Part shown: one piece after another, positions 7,865 through 15,446 of the stretch
Numbering within the stretch: the first letter of the stretch is position 1
How the letters are laid out: each line of letters starts with the position of its first letter
Source of the DNA: an uncultured beta proteobacterium
Lineage (GTDB): Bacteria; Pseudomonadota; Gammaproteobacteria; Burkholderiales; Rhodocyclaceae
Assembly (NCBI GenBank): GCA_903886975.1
Contig: CAISOB010000057.1
Span: forward strand, 1 to 38,193
DNA length: 38,193 nt
Reading direction: 5' to 3'
Translations under genes and position numbers: made by a program
Notes under the pieces: generated by a model
What the model was told of the DNA's origin: nothing
What the model saw: only the letters and a program-made list of their open reading frames with translations
Database searches by the model: none

Positions 7865-8914
7865 TTAACGCATGACCCGGACGCTCTCGCCCTTCATGAC
7901 TTTTTCCGCTTCTTCCTTGTAAGCCCAGTTCCAGTCGCCGAGGAAGCCATGACACAGCGCCGAGTACGCGGCCGAGAAGTCGATCATGTATTGCGGGTCT
8001 TTGCCTTCCATCATGCAGAAGATGAGTCCGGAAGCGAAGCTGTCGCCACCACCCGTCCGGTCGATGATCTCGAGGTTTTCGTACTTTCTCGACTGATAGA
8101 ACTCGCCCTTGTAGAGCATCACGGTTTGCCAGTCGTTGAGCAGGCCGGTCTTGGCATCCCGAAGGGTCGTTCCGACGACGCTGACATTCGGATACATCTT
8201 GACGGCTTTCTCGGCGACGCTGCGATAGCTCAAGGGATCGATCTTCGAATAGCCCTTTGCAACTTCAGCCTTGATGCCCAGCATCTTCTCGAAATCCTCT
8301 TCGTTGCCGATCAGCACGTCGACGTGCGGTATCACCTTCTTCATCACTTCCTGCGCTTTTTCCGGGGTCCACATCGTCGACCGGAAGTTGAGGTCGAAGC
8401 TCGTCGTGACGCCGAGTTCCTTGGCGGTGCGCAGCGAGTCGATGACGCTTTCGATCACCGAATCCGAGATGGCAGTCGAAATGCCCGTGGTGTGATACCA
8501 GCGCGTCTTCGCCATGATGGTCTTCCAGTCGAACTCGGAAGACTTCGAGGTGCTGATCACCGAATGGCCGCGATCGTAGAGTTGCCGGTTCGGACGCGGG
8601 CCGACGCCGACTTCGACGAAGCACAGACCGTTGCGCTCGCGCCCGACACCGTCGTATTTGGTCAACTTGACCATGCTCATATCGACGCCGTGCTCGCGGC
8701 CCTTGTTGATGACATATTTCCCGGACCAGGTATCGACGAGCTTGGAGACCCAGGCCGTCTTGAGCCCGAGCCGGGAGGTATTGACCGACACATTCAACTC
8801 GCCGGCGGCGATGGCCAGCGTGAACTCACTCGACTGCTCGAGCCGGGCGTTGTTCAAAGGGCTGAAGCGAACCATCGCCTCGCCAAAACTGATCAGATCA
8901 AATTGTTTTTCCAT
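7865..8914 (-). CDS. PfkB-family sugar kinase, 2-keto-3-deoxygluconate kinase-like
   Basis: This is an ATP-dependent ribokinase-family kinase of 349 residues. The N-terminal ISFGEAMVRFSP, the RPNRQLYDRGHSVIS region, SFDLNFRSTMW, IGNEEDFEKMLG and DRTGGGDSFASG (catalytic base Asp291) match 2-keto-3-deoxygluconate kinases closely, including the Thermotoga type. It would phosphorylate a 2-keto-3-deoxy sugar acid or a similar compound in the cytoplasm. It lies 33 bases after the hydroxyacid dehydrogenase gene, and a repeat separates it from the isomerase gene. The ribosome site ahead of the ATG is weak. No KDPG aldolase of the Eda type is present; the aldolase-like genes upstream may take that role. 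Confidence 0.88.
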   Translation of the reverse strand: MEKQFDLISFGEAMVRFSPLNNARLEQSSEFTLAIAAGELNVSVNTSRLGLKTAWVSKLVDTWSGKYVINKGREHGVDMSMVKLTKYDGVGRERNGLCFVEVGVGPRPNRQLYDRGHSVISTSKSSEFDWKTIMAKTRWYHTTGISTAISDSVIESVIDSLRTAKELGVTTSFDLNFRSTMWTPEKAQEVMKKVIPHVDVLIGNEEDFEKMLGIKAEVAKGYSKIDPLSYRSVAEKAVKMYPNVSVVGTTLRDAKTGLLNDWQTVMLYKGEFYQSRKYENLEIIDRTGGGDSFASGLIFCMMEGKDPQYMIDFSAAYSALCHGFLGDWNWAYKEEAEKVMKGESVRVMR

Positions 8915-8947
8915 AGCGAAATCCGTTTCTGCGTAGAGGGTTGTCCG

Positions 8948-9916
8948 TTATTTCTTTGACGAAGATTGGCCAAGCTCTGCCCGGTTGAAGATGTACTTGG
9001 GCTCTCTGCCTTCTGCGAAGTCGAGGACCGCAGTCGCTGCTTCGATCGCCACCTTCATTTCGCACTCGCGGGTGAGCGCTGCGGAATGCGGCGTCATCAG
9101 GACGTTGTCGAGCTTGAACAGGGGATTCCCTGCGGTGGGCGGTTCGTCCTCGAGAACATCGAGACCCGCACCGCCTATGGCCTTGCTTTCAAGCACCTTG
9201 GCCAGCGCAGCCTCATCGATGATCGCGCCGCGCGCCGTGTTGATGATGTAGGCGGTAGGCTTCATCAAGGCGAGGCGCCGGGCATCGACGAGGTGATGCG
9301 TCTCGTCCATGTACGGCACGTGGATCGAAATGAAGTCGGACGCCCGGAAGATTTCGTCGAGTTCTGAACAGAGCGTAATGCCGGTCGCGGCCTTGACGAA
9401 GGGATCATAGGCGATCACTTTCATGCCGAAGGCAAGACTGCATTTCCGCGCAACTTCCAGGCCGATGCGCCCGAGGCCGACCAGTCCCAGGGTCTTGCCG
9501 TCGAGGTCGACGGTCGAATTCGAGTTTCTGACCTTCCACGCGCAGGCGCGCACGGACCTGTCCATGACGGTCAACTGCTTGGCGATGCCGAGCATGAGGG
9601 CCAGCGTCTGCTCGGCAACGGAGATCGTGTTGACCCCCGGCGTGTTGCAAACCATGATGCCGCGCTCAGTAGCGGCCGCGATATCGACGCTGTCGACGCC
9701 AACCCCGGTGCGCGAGATGATCCGGCACTTCCCGGCCGCCGCGATCAATTCACGCGGAAAGCCGATATTGGTCCGCAGAATCACGCCGTCGACATCGGCG
9801 ACCATTTTTTGGGCCGTCTCCATCGACGAATCCGGGAGAACGACGAGCTCAACTTTTCCTTTGAGGAGCTTCATCGCCTCCGCATGGATCTCCTTCGACA
9901 GAAGGATCTTTTTCAT
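8948..9916 (-). CDS. D-isomer-specific 2-hydroxyacid dehydrogenase (SerA-like)
   Basis: This is an NAD(P)-dependent 2-hydroxyacid dehydrogenase of 322 residues. The Rossmann motif GLGRIG is near 147-152, the substrate-binding arginine is Arg229 (NTARGAIIDE), the active-site glutamate lies in LEDEPP, and the catalytic His277 is in TPHSAA. It lacks the C-terminal regulatory domain of long SerA proteins. It may reduce a 2-oxoacid such as hydroxypyruvate or glyoxylate, or oxidise a sugar-derived hydroxyacid. Its ATG overlaps the stop of the lyase gene (ATGA), so the two products probably act in sequence. Confidence 0.9.
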   Translation of the reverse strand: MKKILLSKEIHAEAMKLLKGKVELVVLPDSSMETAQKMVADVDGVILRTNIGFPRELIAAAGKCRIISRTGVGVDSVDIAAATERGIMVCNTPGVNTISVAEQTLALMLGIAKQLTVMDRSVRACAWKVRNSNSTVDLDGKTLGLVGLGRIGLEVARKCSLAFGMKVIAYDPFVKAATGITLCSELDEIFRASDFISIHVPYMDETHHLVDARRLALMKPTAYIINTARGAIIDEAALAKVLESKAIGGAGLDVLEDEPPTAGNPLFKLDNVLMTPHSAALTRECEMKVAIEAATAVLDFAEGREPKYIFNRAELGQSSSKK

Positions 9917-10815
9917 AGCAGCCCTTCCTTCTGCAGGACAGCCTTCAGTTCGGCCTTCTGCGCATCGCCAAGCGGCGGCACCGGAAGGCGCGGATCGCCG
10001 CCGAAATAACCGAGGGCATCCATGGCCGCCTTGACGCCGGCGATCCCCGCTTTGCCGGCGGCGTTGCTGCTCAGCGCGCGCGCGTAAACGTCCATCTTCG
10101 CGGCCTCGTCACGTTTCCCTGCAAGGTACAGGTTATGCAGGTCGCAGCAAATTTTCGGCAAGTAGTTGGCAATGGACAGGACGCCGCCAATCGCGCCGAC
10201 TTCGAGTCCCTTGAAGAACTTTTCGATGGTGCCGGCGAGAATGAAGAAATTCGAACCCTCGGGCACCGCCTTCGTGTAAATCGAAATGTCCTCCTTGGAG
10301 GTGTCCTTCATTCCCGCGATGTTCGGATGCGATGCAACGCGCGTGATCAGGCCTGGCGACAAGAGGAGGTCTTGGGCGAATTTCGGCGCGTTGTAAAGGA
10401 TGATCGGGATGGGCGACTTGTCGGCGACGTAGGTGTAATACTTGACAAGCACATCTTCCGTCATCACGTTGACGAAATAGCTGGGCGGTAGAATCGTTGC
10501 GAATTCCACACCGAGGTCGGCGACTTTCTTGGTGAACTCGATCGTGGTCTTGGCGGACTCGCGGCAAACGCCGGCCATCAGGACTTTGTCCTTGCCCTTG
10601 AATTTGCGGTAGACATCCACTACTTTCAACGACTCCTCGTCCGTAAGGCTCTTGAATTCGCCGTTGCTTCCGAGTGGGAAATAGCCGGCTATGCCCGTCT
10701 GCTCGTACTTCTCGATATTCGCGCGTATCTTGTCGTACGCCACTTCCTCATTGACGAAGCAGGTCATGTTCGGTGGAAATATGCCGGACAACTTTGCACG
10801 ATAGTTTGAATTCAC
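9913..10815 (-). CDS. DHDPS/N-acetylneuraminate lyase family aldolase (4-hydroxy-2-oxoglutarate aldolase-like)
   Basis: This is a class I (Schiff-base) aldolase or dehydratase of 300 residues. The motif GSNGEF is at about 49-54, the proton-relay tyrosine is Tyr141 in YNAP, and the Schiff-base lysine is Lys170 in GMKDTS. From memory, the GSNGEF..LT segment and the C-terminal GI.G.K..MD..GY.GG stretch resemble mitochondrial 4-hydroxy-2-oxoglutarate aldolase (HOGA1) more than lysine-pathway DapA. The expected reaction is cleavage of a 4-hydroxy-2-oxoacid to pyruvate plus an aldehyde. The start is taken as GTG 10815-10813 because GGGAG lies seven bases ahead; another GTG at 10839 lies upstream of that site. 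It is coupled to the hydroxyacid dehydrogenase gene. Confidence 0.88.
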   Translation of the reverse strand: MNSNYRAKLSGIFPPNMTCFVNEEVAYDKIRANIEKYEQTGIAGYFPLGSNGEFKSLTDEESLKVVDVYRKFKGKDKVLMAGVCRESAKTTIEFTKKVADLGVEFATILPPSYFVNVMTEDVLVKYYTYVADKSPIPIILYNAPKFAQDLLLSPGLITRVASHPNIAGMKDTSKEDISIYTKAVPEGSNFFILAGTIEKFFKGLEVGAIGGVLSIANYLPKICCDLHNLYLAGKRDEAAKMDVYARALSSNAAGKAGIAGVKAAMDALGYFGGDPRLPVPPLGDAQKAELKAVLQKEGLL

Positions 10816-10894
10816 TTGATTTCTCCCTTGATTGAACACACTTTGTTTTCTACTTGAACAGAAAGACCGCGAGGCGCCAGCGCCTTGCGCCGGA

Positions 10895-10918
10895 GCGGGG
10901 AAGGAAAGCCTTCTCCGC
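10895..10918 (-). other. Hairpin just after the transaldolase-like gene
   Basis: GCGGGGAAGG and CCTTCTCCGC form a ten-base stem with one wobble or mismatch and a four-base loop. It begins five bases beyond the stop codon of the upstream gene, in the 108-base gap before the lyase gene. No U-run follows on the minus strand, so it is more likely a transcript-stability or partial attenuation element than a full terminator. Confidence 0.45.
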
Positions 10919-10923
10919 TGCCT

Positions 10924-12354
10924 TCACTTCGCGCTGCTTGCCGCATTCATGAAGCGGCGTTGATACGATACGACTTGATTGCAGCTCGTGAATTTGGCCA
11001 GGTAATCGGGCTGCGCCGTGATCACCAGGCGGTCGAGTACATCGGCGAATTCCGGCTCGGTCATCAGGCGATCGATATCGGGGTAGTTGTAATCGCCTTC
11101 CATGCTGCAGACGATGAGCCGCGTGTCAGGCAGGTTGGTGGATTTCAACATCCTCAGGTTGTGCCGGATGCCGTCTAGGCCATCGTTCCGATCCAGGCCA
11201 TCCGCTTGCCGATACTCAAGGATCCTGTCGGCCATTTTCTTCACCTGGAACAGGTCGAAGTCCTTTTCCTCTGCCGATAGATAGTCCGTGTTGACCAGGA
11301 GAGTCCTCAGGTCGACCAGGAAAGAGGGATCATCAGTCACTTTGTATTGCGCCAGGCTGCGCTTGATTGCGGCGGTCTGCGACTCGCGGTGGCGGATGAA
11401 GCTGTTGATAAAGTACGGCTTGGCCTGCAGAGCCATCGCCGTCTGATAGGGCTCGAACATCAGCGTGAAGTTGACCCGATACCCGTGCTCGCGCATGAAC
11501 AGGGCGAGTTGATGCCCGCGCAGCAGGTCGGCGGTCGGCCCTTGGTCATAGCGGCGATGGAACTTCTTGTCCCCTGCCAGGAGCTCGCCGACGTTCCCCG
11601 CGTTGACCGAACCGGTATGCGGCACCTTGATCACCACGCGATACGGAGAGAGCATCTCGCGGAATTTGGCGGCCTCGTCCAGAAGCTTTTGCACATCGGA
11701 CTCGAACGGGTTGTCCAACTCGACACTGATGTCGCATCCCGGCCCAAGGGTCCTCCCGATCTCGAGCATTACTTCATCGCGCGTCTTGAAGTGGCCGCCG
11801 ATGTTCGCCTTCGGGTTATTGATGAACAGGTCATAAATGATTCCCGGATTGCACGTGAGGTTGGCGAGTAGATCCTTGATCGGAGCGACCTCGTACGGAT
11901 TCGCGCTATCGGCGGAGAACAGGAATTCGGTCGGCCGCTTCTGGCCGTTCTTGTCGTAGGAGATATCCCGGATCAGGTCGACTTGAACCAATCCGTCGCG
12001 CGCGACGACGAATTCCAGTTTGAATCCGGCGGGAGTTTCCTTGGCGGGCACCTTGAAATAATCGATGACCTCGCGAAAATTCCGGGTCACGCCGATGCAT
12101 CGCGCGATCGAGGAAATCTCCTTGTATGCGGACAAGGAGAGCGGAATATCGAGCACATGCTCCAGATACTTGTCGTCGCCTTGAGCCGTATTCTTTGCGC
12201 CGGAAGCGCTACCGCCCGACGTGATCACGCTGCCTATCGTCGCGCGGGTCGCCATTTCGAGGGGGCGCACACGCCCGAGGCGCTCGTTGTCGTAAGCCGA
12301 ACCGGCTGGCGGACGGTGCAGATCAAGGTCTATTCCGAAATTTGCAGATCCCAT
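10924..12354 (-). CDS. Long transaldolase-family protein
   Basis: This 476-residue protein carries a transaldolase core in its middle. Asp149 (FSAD), the CNPG loop (Asn169; TNPS in typical enzymes), Glu212 (DISVELDNP), the Schiff-base Lys243 (VVIKVPHTG), the VNFTLMF strand, and a Ser318...Arg323 segment matching SPFVGR align in order with transaldolase B and fructose-6-phosphate aldolase. Typical members have 210-380 residues; this one has an N-terminal extension of about 140, an insert after the lysine, and about 150 residues after the core. It should transfer or release a dihydroxyacetone-type unit, but its substrate is unknown. The start is ATG 12354 after AGGAGG; an ATG at 12381 lacks a ribosome site. 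It heads the catabolic operon. Confidence 0.8.
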   Translation of the reverse strand: MGSANFGIDLDLHRPPAGSAYDNERLGRVRPLEMATRATIGSVITSGGSASGAKNTAQGDDKYLEHVLDIPLSLSAYKEISSIARCIGVTRNFREVIDYFKVPAKETPAGFKLEFVVARDGLVQVDLIRDISYDKNGQKRPTEFLFSADSANPYEVAPIKDLLANLTCNPGIIYDLFINNPKANIGGHFKTRDEVMLEIGRTLGPGCDISVELDNPFESDVQKLLDEAAKFREMLSPYRVVIKVPHTGSVNAGNVGELLAGDKKFHRRYDQGPTADLLRGHQLALFMREHGYRVNFTLMFEPYQTAMALQAKPYFINSFIRHRESQTAAIKRSLAQYKVTDDPSFLVDLRTLLVNTDYLSAEEKDFDLFQVKKMADRILEYRQADGLDRNDGLDGIRHNLRMLKSTNLPDTRLIVCSMEGDYNYPDIDRLMTEPEFADVLDRLVITAQPDYLAKFTSCNQVVSYQRRFMNAASSAK

Positions 12355-12442
12355 GTTGAATAACCTCCTATAGTCAGCCATCCCAATTGATAGGCACTCT
12401 GTAACGCGGTCTAATGCTAGGCGGAAAGCACATACATGTATA

Positions 12443-12474
12443 ATTGTTGTTTTATATGAATTGATCTCAATTCA
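12443..12474 (-). promoter_or_regulatory. Promoter/operator of the catabolic operon with a perfect inverted repeat
   Basis: On the minus strand TTGAGA (12470-12465) is followed after 16 bases by AACAAT (12448-12443), the same spacing as at the two dctP promoters. Around the -35 the sequence TGAATTGATCTCAATTCA (12457-12474) is a perfect 8-base inverted repeat with a 2-base centre, the shape of a dimeric regulator site. Binding here would overlap RNA polymerase, which suggests repression, although activation is possible. Confidence 0.6.
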
Positions 12475-12693
12475 GATATTGCCGCCACGCTGCCGGACGG
12501 CGCTGCCGCTGCCGGGAATGAAGCCCTGCCTGGTTATAGCCGTGATGCATCCAGCGGCATTGCCTTGAACGGAGACCGCTTCATGGCCTATGGCGGAATC
12601 CGCGGCGCCGACGCGCACCCTCAAAGCGAGGACGGCGTTGTTCGGTTGTTACCAGGGAATTCCACGCACGACCTGATCATCTCAAGCACTTAG
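12460..12693 (+). pseudogene. Possible 3' remnant of a gene (open frame without a start)
   Basis: A frame stays open for 78 codons, from just after a TGA at 12457 to a TAG at 12691-12693, and ends VRLLPGNSTHDLIISST. There is no start codon with a ribosome site at its beginning; the first ATG is internal (12592). I do not recognise the protein. It could be the tail of a truncated gene whose front was lost when the catabolic cluster arrived, or a chance open frame in GC-rich DNA. Confidence 0.25.
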
Positions 12694-12738
12694 TCAATCC
12701 TTCGGGATCGGCTTTTTGCTTTCTTGGGCAAAAATTCC

Positions 12739-12766
12739 TTTACACCCGAACCATGCGATGTATGCT
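12739..12766 (+). promoter_or_regulatory. Putative sigma-70 promoter of the small membrane protein gene
   Basis: TTTACA (12739-12744) and TATGCT (12761-12766) are separated by 16 bases, about 60 bases ahead of the start codon at 12826. The element stands in otherwise non-coding sequence. Confidence 0.45.
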
Positions 12767-12825
12767 CACGGTCTCACAACCTTGCAGCAACCCACAATAT
12801 ACACCGATGGCACCTGGGAGGAGTT

Positions 12826-12984
12826 ATGAAGCCGCTTACTGGCTTACTGATCTTCGTGGCTTCATGGATGGCAGTGAATGCCATCGTCCTCCGAGTTCTC
12901 AGGCGATCATTGACCTTTGCAGAGGGAATTGTTTGTTCCATCATCCTGATGCTGGTCATTTCGGCGGTCATGGGCAGAGTTTAG
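12826..12984 (+). CDS. Small membrane protein, 52 residues
   Basis: This is a short hydrophobic protein with two predicted membrane helices (about 5-22 and 33-50) separated by a basic loop with LRRS. The start ATG follows GGGAGGAGTT, a strong ribosome site, and a plausible promoter lies upstream. I do not recognise a family. A longer frame begins at 12724, but its extra residues do not look like protein and the ribosome site sits at the inner start. It converges on the MAPEG gene; GGCGCT-CGGCC-AGCGCC at 12984-13000 forms a hairpin between the two stops. Confidence 0.65.
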   Translation: MKPLTGLLIFVASWMAVNAIVLRVLRRSLTFAEGIVCSIILMLVISAVMGRV

Positions 12985-13007
12985 GCGCTCGGCCAGCGCC
13001 GCGGAAC

Positions 13008-13394
13008 TCACTTTAAAGCCGCGAGGGCGACGCCGACAAGCGCGGCAAACAAGAGTCCCAGCGCCGGGAAGGCGCTGAGGCCGTAGCCCAACGAGCGGCT
13101 CGCCGGATCTTTGATATAGGATTTCCAGTACACCATTCGGCCCACCACATAGATTGCTCCCACGCCAGCAACCGCTTCAGGCGCCCAGTATTTCGCAGCC
13201 AGGTACATAGCCGGCACGAAGACGACCAGCAATTCGAGTGTGTTCATATGCACGCGGTACATGCGCTCGAACATTTCATTCCCGGTTGTTGCCGGCGCTC
13301 TTATCCCATACTGCCCGCGCGCGCGACCGACCAGAATGCCAAAGAACCCAAACTGGAGAAGCGCGATAACAGAAACCAGATCGACCCAGCCCAT
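13008..13394 (-). CDS. MAPEG-family membrane protein
   Basis: This is a 128-residue integral membrane protein with four hydrophobic helices, as in the MAPEG superfamily (microsomal glutathione transferase relatives). The conserved FERMYRVHMNTLELL stretch after the first helix is the family signature, with the Arg-x-His and Asn-Thr-x-Glu residues that bind glutathione in characterised members. It may conjugate or reduce lipophilic electrophiles or peroxides at the membrane; activity is not proven for bacterial members of this type. The start ATG follows GGAGGG. The gene appears to be transcribed alone. Confidence 0.88.
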   Translation of the reverse strand: MGWVDLVSVIALLQFGFFGILVGRARGQYGIRAPATTGNEMFERMYRVHMNTLELLVVFVPAMYLAAKYWAPEAVAGVGAIYVVGRMVYWKSYIKDPASRSLGYGLSAFPALGLLFAALVGVALAALK

Positions 13395-13670
13395 ATATCC
13401 CTCCGTAAATGCTTGAATACTACCGATCGATTGCGGCTTCCTAGTTTAATCGCCGCATTCATAAACTACCAATCCCTCTTGACGACCCAAGTGGCGGGTG
13501 GACAGGGCGATGCAGCCGTTCAGTGTTTCTGTCATGCGGGTCGGGCCCATCTCCGGCGGCGGCTTCTTGCCCAAGCGCCACAGACACGGCACGGATTGCG
13601 AAGGTTGGTGACACTCACCACGGCGGCGACTTCGTGAAATAATCCGCACGACAAGGATTTGGAGGCCGCA

Positions 13671-14036
13671 ATGAGCAAGCGATTCGTATTGTGCTTTTCG
13701 ATGCTGGGTGCCCTCAGTGCTTTCGCAGCCGTCGATGGGGACACCATCTATTCAGGGAAACTGCCAATCAAAGCGTTTGCGCTTGCCTGCTCATACATCA
13801 CGGCAAAGGGTACTGACTTGGGAGAACGCAGTTACATCATCGACCCGGAACGGCAGACAGTCGATGGCCACCCCGCAAAGATAAGCGCAAACCTGATTTC
13901 CTGGGAAGAGGTCAAAGGAAAGAAGGAAAGAAACTACATGTCGATCGACAGATACACCGGCGATCTGCATCACCGACGAGCCGGCGGCGAGGTTGCCGCC
14001 GGGAAATGCGTGAAGATGAAGAAGAACAGGTTCTAG
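13671..14036 (+). CDS. Small exported protein of unknown function
   Basis: This 121-residue protein has a clear signal peptide (MSKRF, a hydrophobic core, then AFA/AV near residue 19), so it is probably periplasmic. The mature part has two cysteines (in ALACSY and GKCVKM) that could form a disulfide, and a basic C-terminus. No family is recognised. The start ATG is chosen because GGAGG lies five bases ahead; the frame opens four codons earlier. It is divergent from the MAPEG gene and convergent with the MFS gene, so it is probably a single-gene unit. Confidence 0.7.
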   Translation: MSKRFVLCFSMLGALSAFAAVDGDTIYSGKLPIKAFALACSYITAKGTDLGERSYIIDPERQTVDGHPAKISANLISWEEVKGKKERNYMSIDRYTGDLHHRRAGGEVAAGKCVKMKKNRF

Positions 14037-14150
14037 CTTGCTCAGATGACGACGTAACGAACGGGGCCGACGACATGCGCAACAGCGGGCGAAGGCTGCC
14101 TGCGACTTGGATAGTACAGATAACAGCCGGCACAATTTGAACACCAGTCA

Positions 14151-15446
14151 TCAAACACTCGGACCAGGCGTCCAAATGTTTCGGCAATTCGTTTCGCGCA
14201 AACGCCACGATGCGATGGCACTGATTGCCGCCATCACGGCAAGCAGCAGGATGCCCCCATGATAATCGCCGGCTGTGTAGAGACGCGCGCCTGAACCGCT
14301 CATTCCGCCCGCCCAGTGGAGGTCCATGGTCCAACCGAACAACGGTTGCAGAATCGCACCGGCAAGGAAACCACCGAGATTCGTAATACTCGTCGATATG
14401 CCGGAAAGTTGCGGCGGATTGACTTCCTTGGCACATGCCCATGTCAGCGAAAAACTGGAGGCCAGCAAACCCATCAGGGCAAAAACGACGTAACTTATCA
14501 CCAGGGGCAGTGCAAGTCCGGACAACCACACGCCCCAGATCAGCACATTGAGGTGCGTCGCCACGAGCAGTATGGATTTGCGCTTTCCAAGGCCATCCGA
14601 AAGCGAACCGATGAACAGGCAACCCAGTGCAAAACAGATGAAATACAGGCTGACATGGCTGGCTGCGACAGCACGCGACATTCCATGCACTTGAGCCAGA
14701 AAGGGCGCTGCCCACAAGCCGCCGAAGGCAACAAAGCTACCGCAGATTCCCACATTGATCCATACCGCCGGCCAGGTGGCCCGATTTCGAATCACCTGAA
14801 GCAGGCCGACGAGAGCGACCGTACGATCAAAACGCGGTTTCTGAATCACGCCTTCTGCGGATCTCTGCGGCTGGTCGGCGACGAGTAGCCAGCAGGCGAT
14901 ACCAACGAGCAGTGAAACGACCGCCAGAACAACAAAAACACTACGCCATCCCGCGACTTGAGCCAGCCATGAAAGTGGAGAACCCGCCAGCGCCGAACCG
15001 AGATTGCCGACCAGCAAACAGAGTCCGACCAAGCTGGCAAACCGGCTCTCATCGAACCGCAAGGCGATGAACTTGAGCATGGTGATAAACGTGACCGAAC
15101 CTCCCAGACCAATCAGCATTCGACCTATCAGAGCCATCTCCAGCGAAGGTGCCATGCCGAATAGGAGGCTGCCGGCGGAAGAAACAATGCCACCCAGCAG
15201 AAGAATCCGGCTCGGACCGAAGATGTCCACAATGATGCCGGTGGGTAACTGCATCAGGGTGTAGACATAGAAGAATGCCGCCGCAAGAACCCCGAGGGAT
15301 GAGGCCGTCGTTCCGAACGACGCAGCCAGATCCTGTGCGATGCCCGCCGGAGCGTAACGCTGGAAAGAGGAGATGACAAAGGCAAACACCACAATGGCCA
15401 ATGCCGTGTTGCGGCGGCTACGCTGCGACCGGTCGGGCTCAGGCAT
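14151..15446 (-). CDS. Major facilitator superfamily transporter
   Basis: This is a 12-helix secondary transporter of 431 residues. The loop 2-3 motif appears as TGIIVDIFGPSRIL and the equivalent loop of the second half as GSLSDGLGKRKSIL. The N-terminal SFQRYAPAGIAQDL region is shared with sugar-phosphate/anion-type and other uncharacterised MFS carriers. The substrate is not predictable. The start ATG follows GGAGACTTC. It stands alone, with a gene-poor region upstream, and shows no link to the catabolic cluster. Confidence 0.88.
   Translation of the reverse strand: MPEPDRSQRSRRNTALAIVVFAFVISSFQRYAPAGIAQDLAASFGTTASSLGVLAAAFFYVYTLMQLPTGIIVDIFGPSRILLLGGIVSSAGSLLFGMAPSLEMALIGRMLIGLGGSVTFITMLKFIALRFDESRFASLVGLCLLVGNLGSALAGSPLSWLAQVAGWRSVFVVLAVVSLLVGIACWLLVADQPQRSAEGVIQKPRFDRTVALVGLLQVIRNRATWPAVWINVGICGSFVAFGGLWAAPFLAQVHGMSRAVAASHVSLYFICFALGCLFIGSLSDGLGKRKSILLVATHLNVLIWGVWLSGLALPLVISYVVFALMGLLASSFSLTWACAKEVNPPQLSGISTSITNLGGFLAGAILQPLFGWTMDLHWAGGMSGSGARLYTAGDYHGGILLLAVMAAISAIASWRLRETNCRNIWTPGPSV

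Noticed and set aside
10895..10918. Full intrinsic terminator after the transaldolase-like gene
   Set aside because: The stem is good, but no U-run follows on the minus strand, and the downstream genes lack their own copy of the shared promoter.
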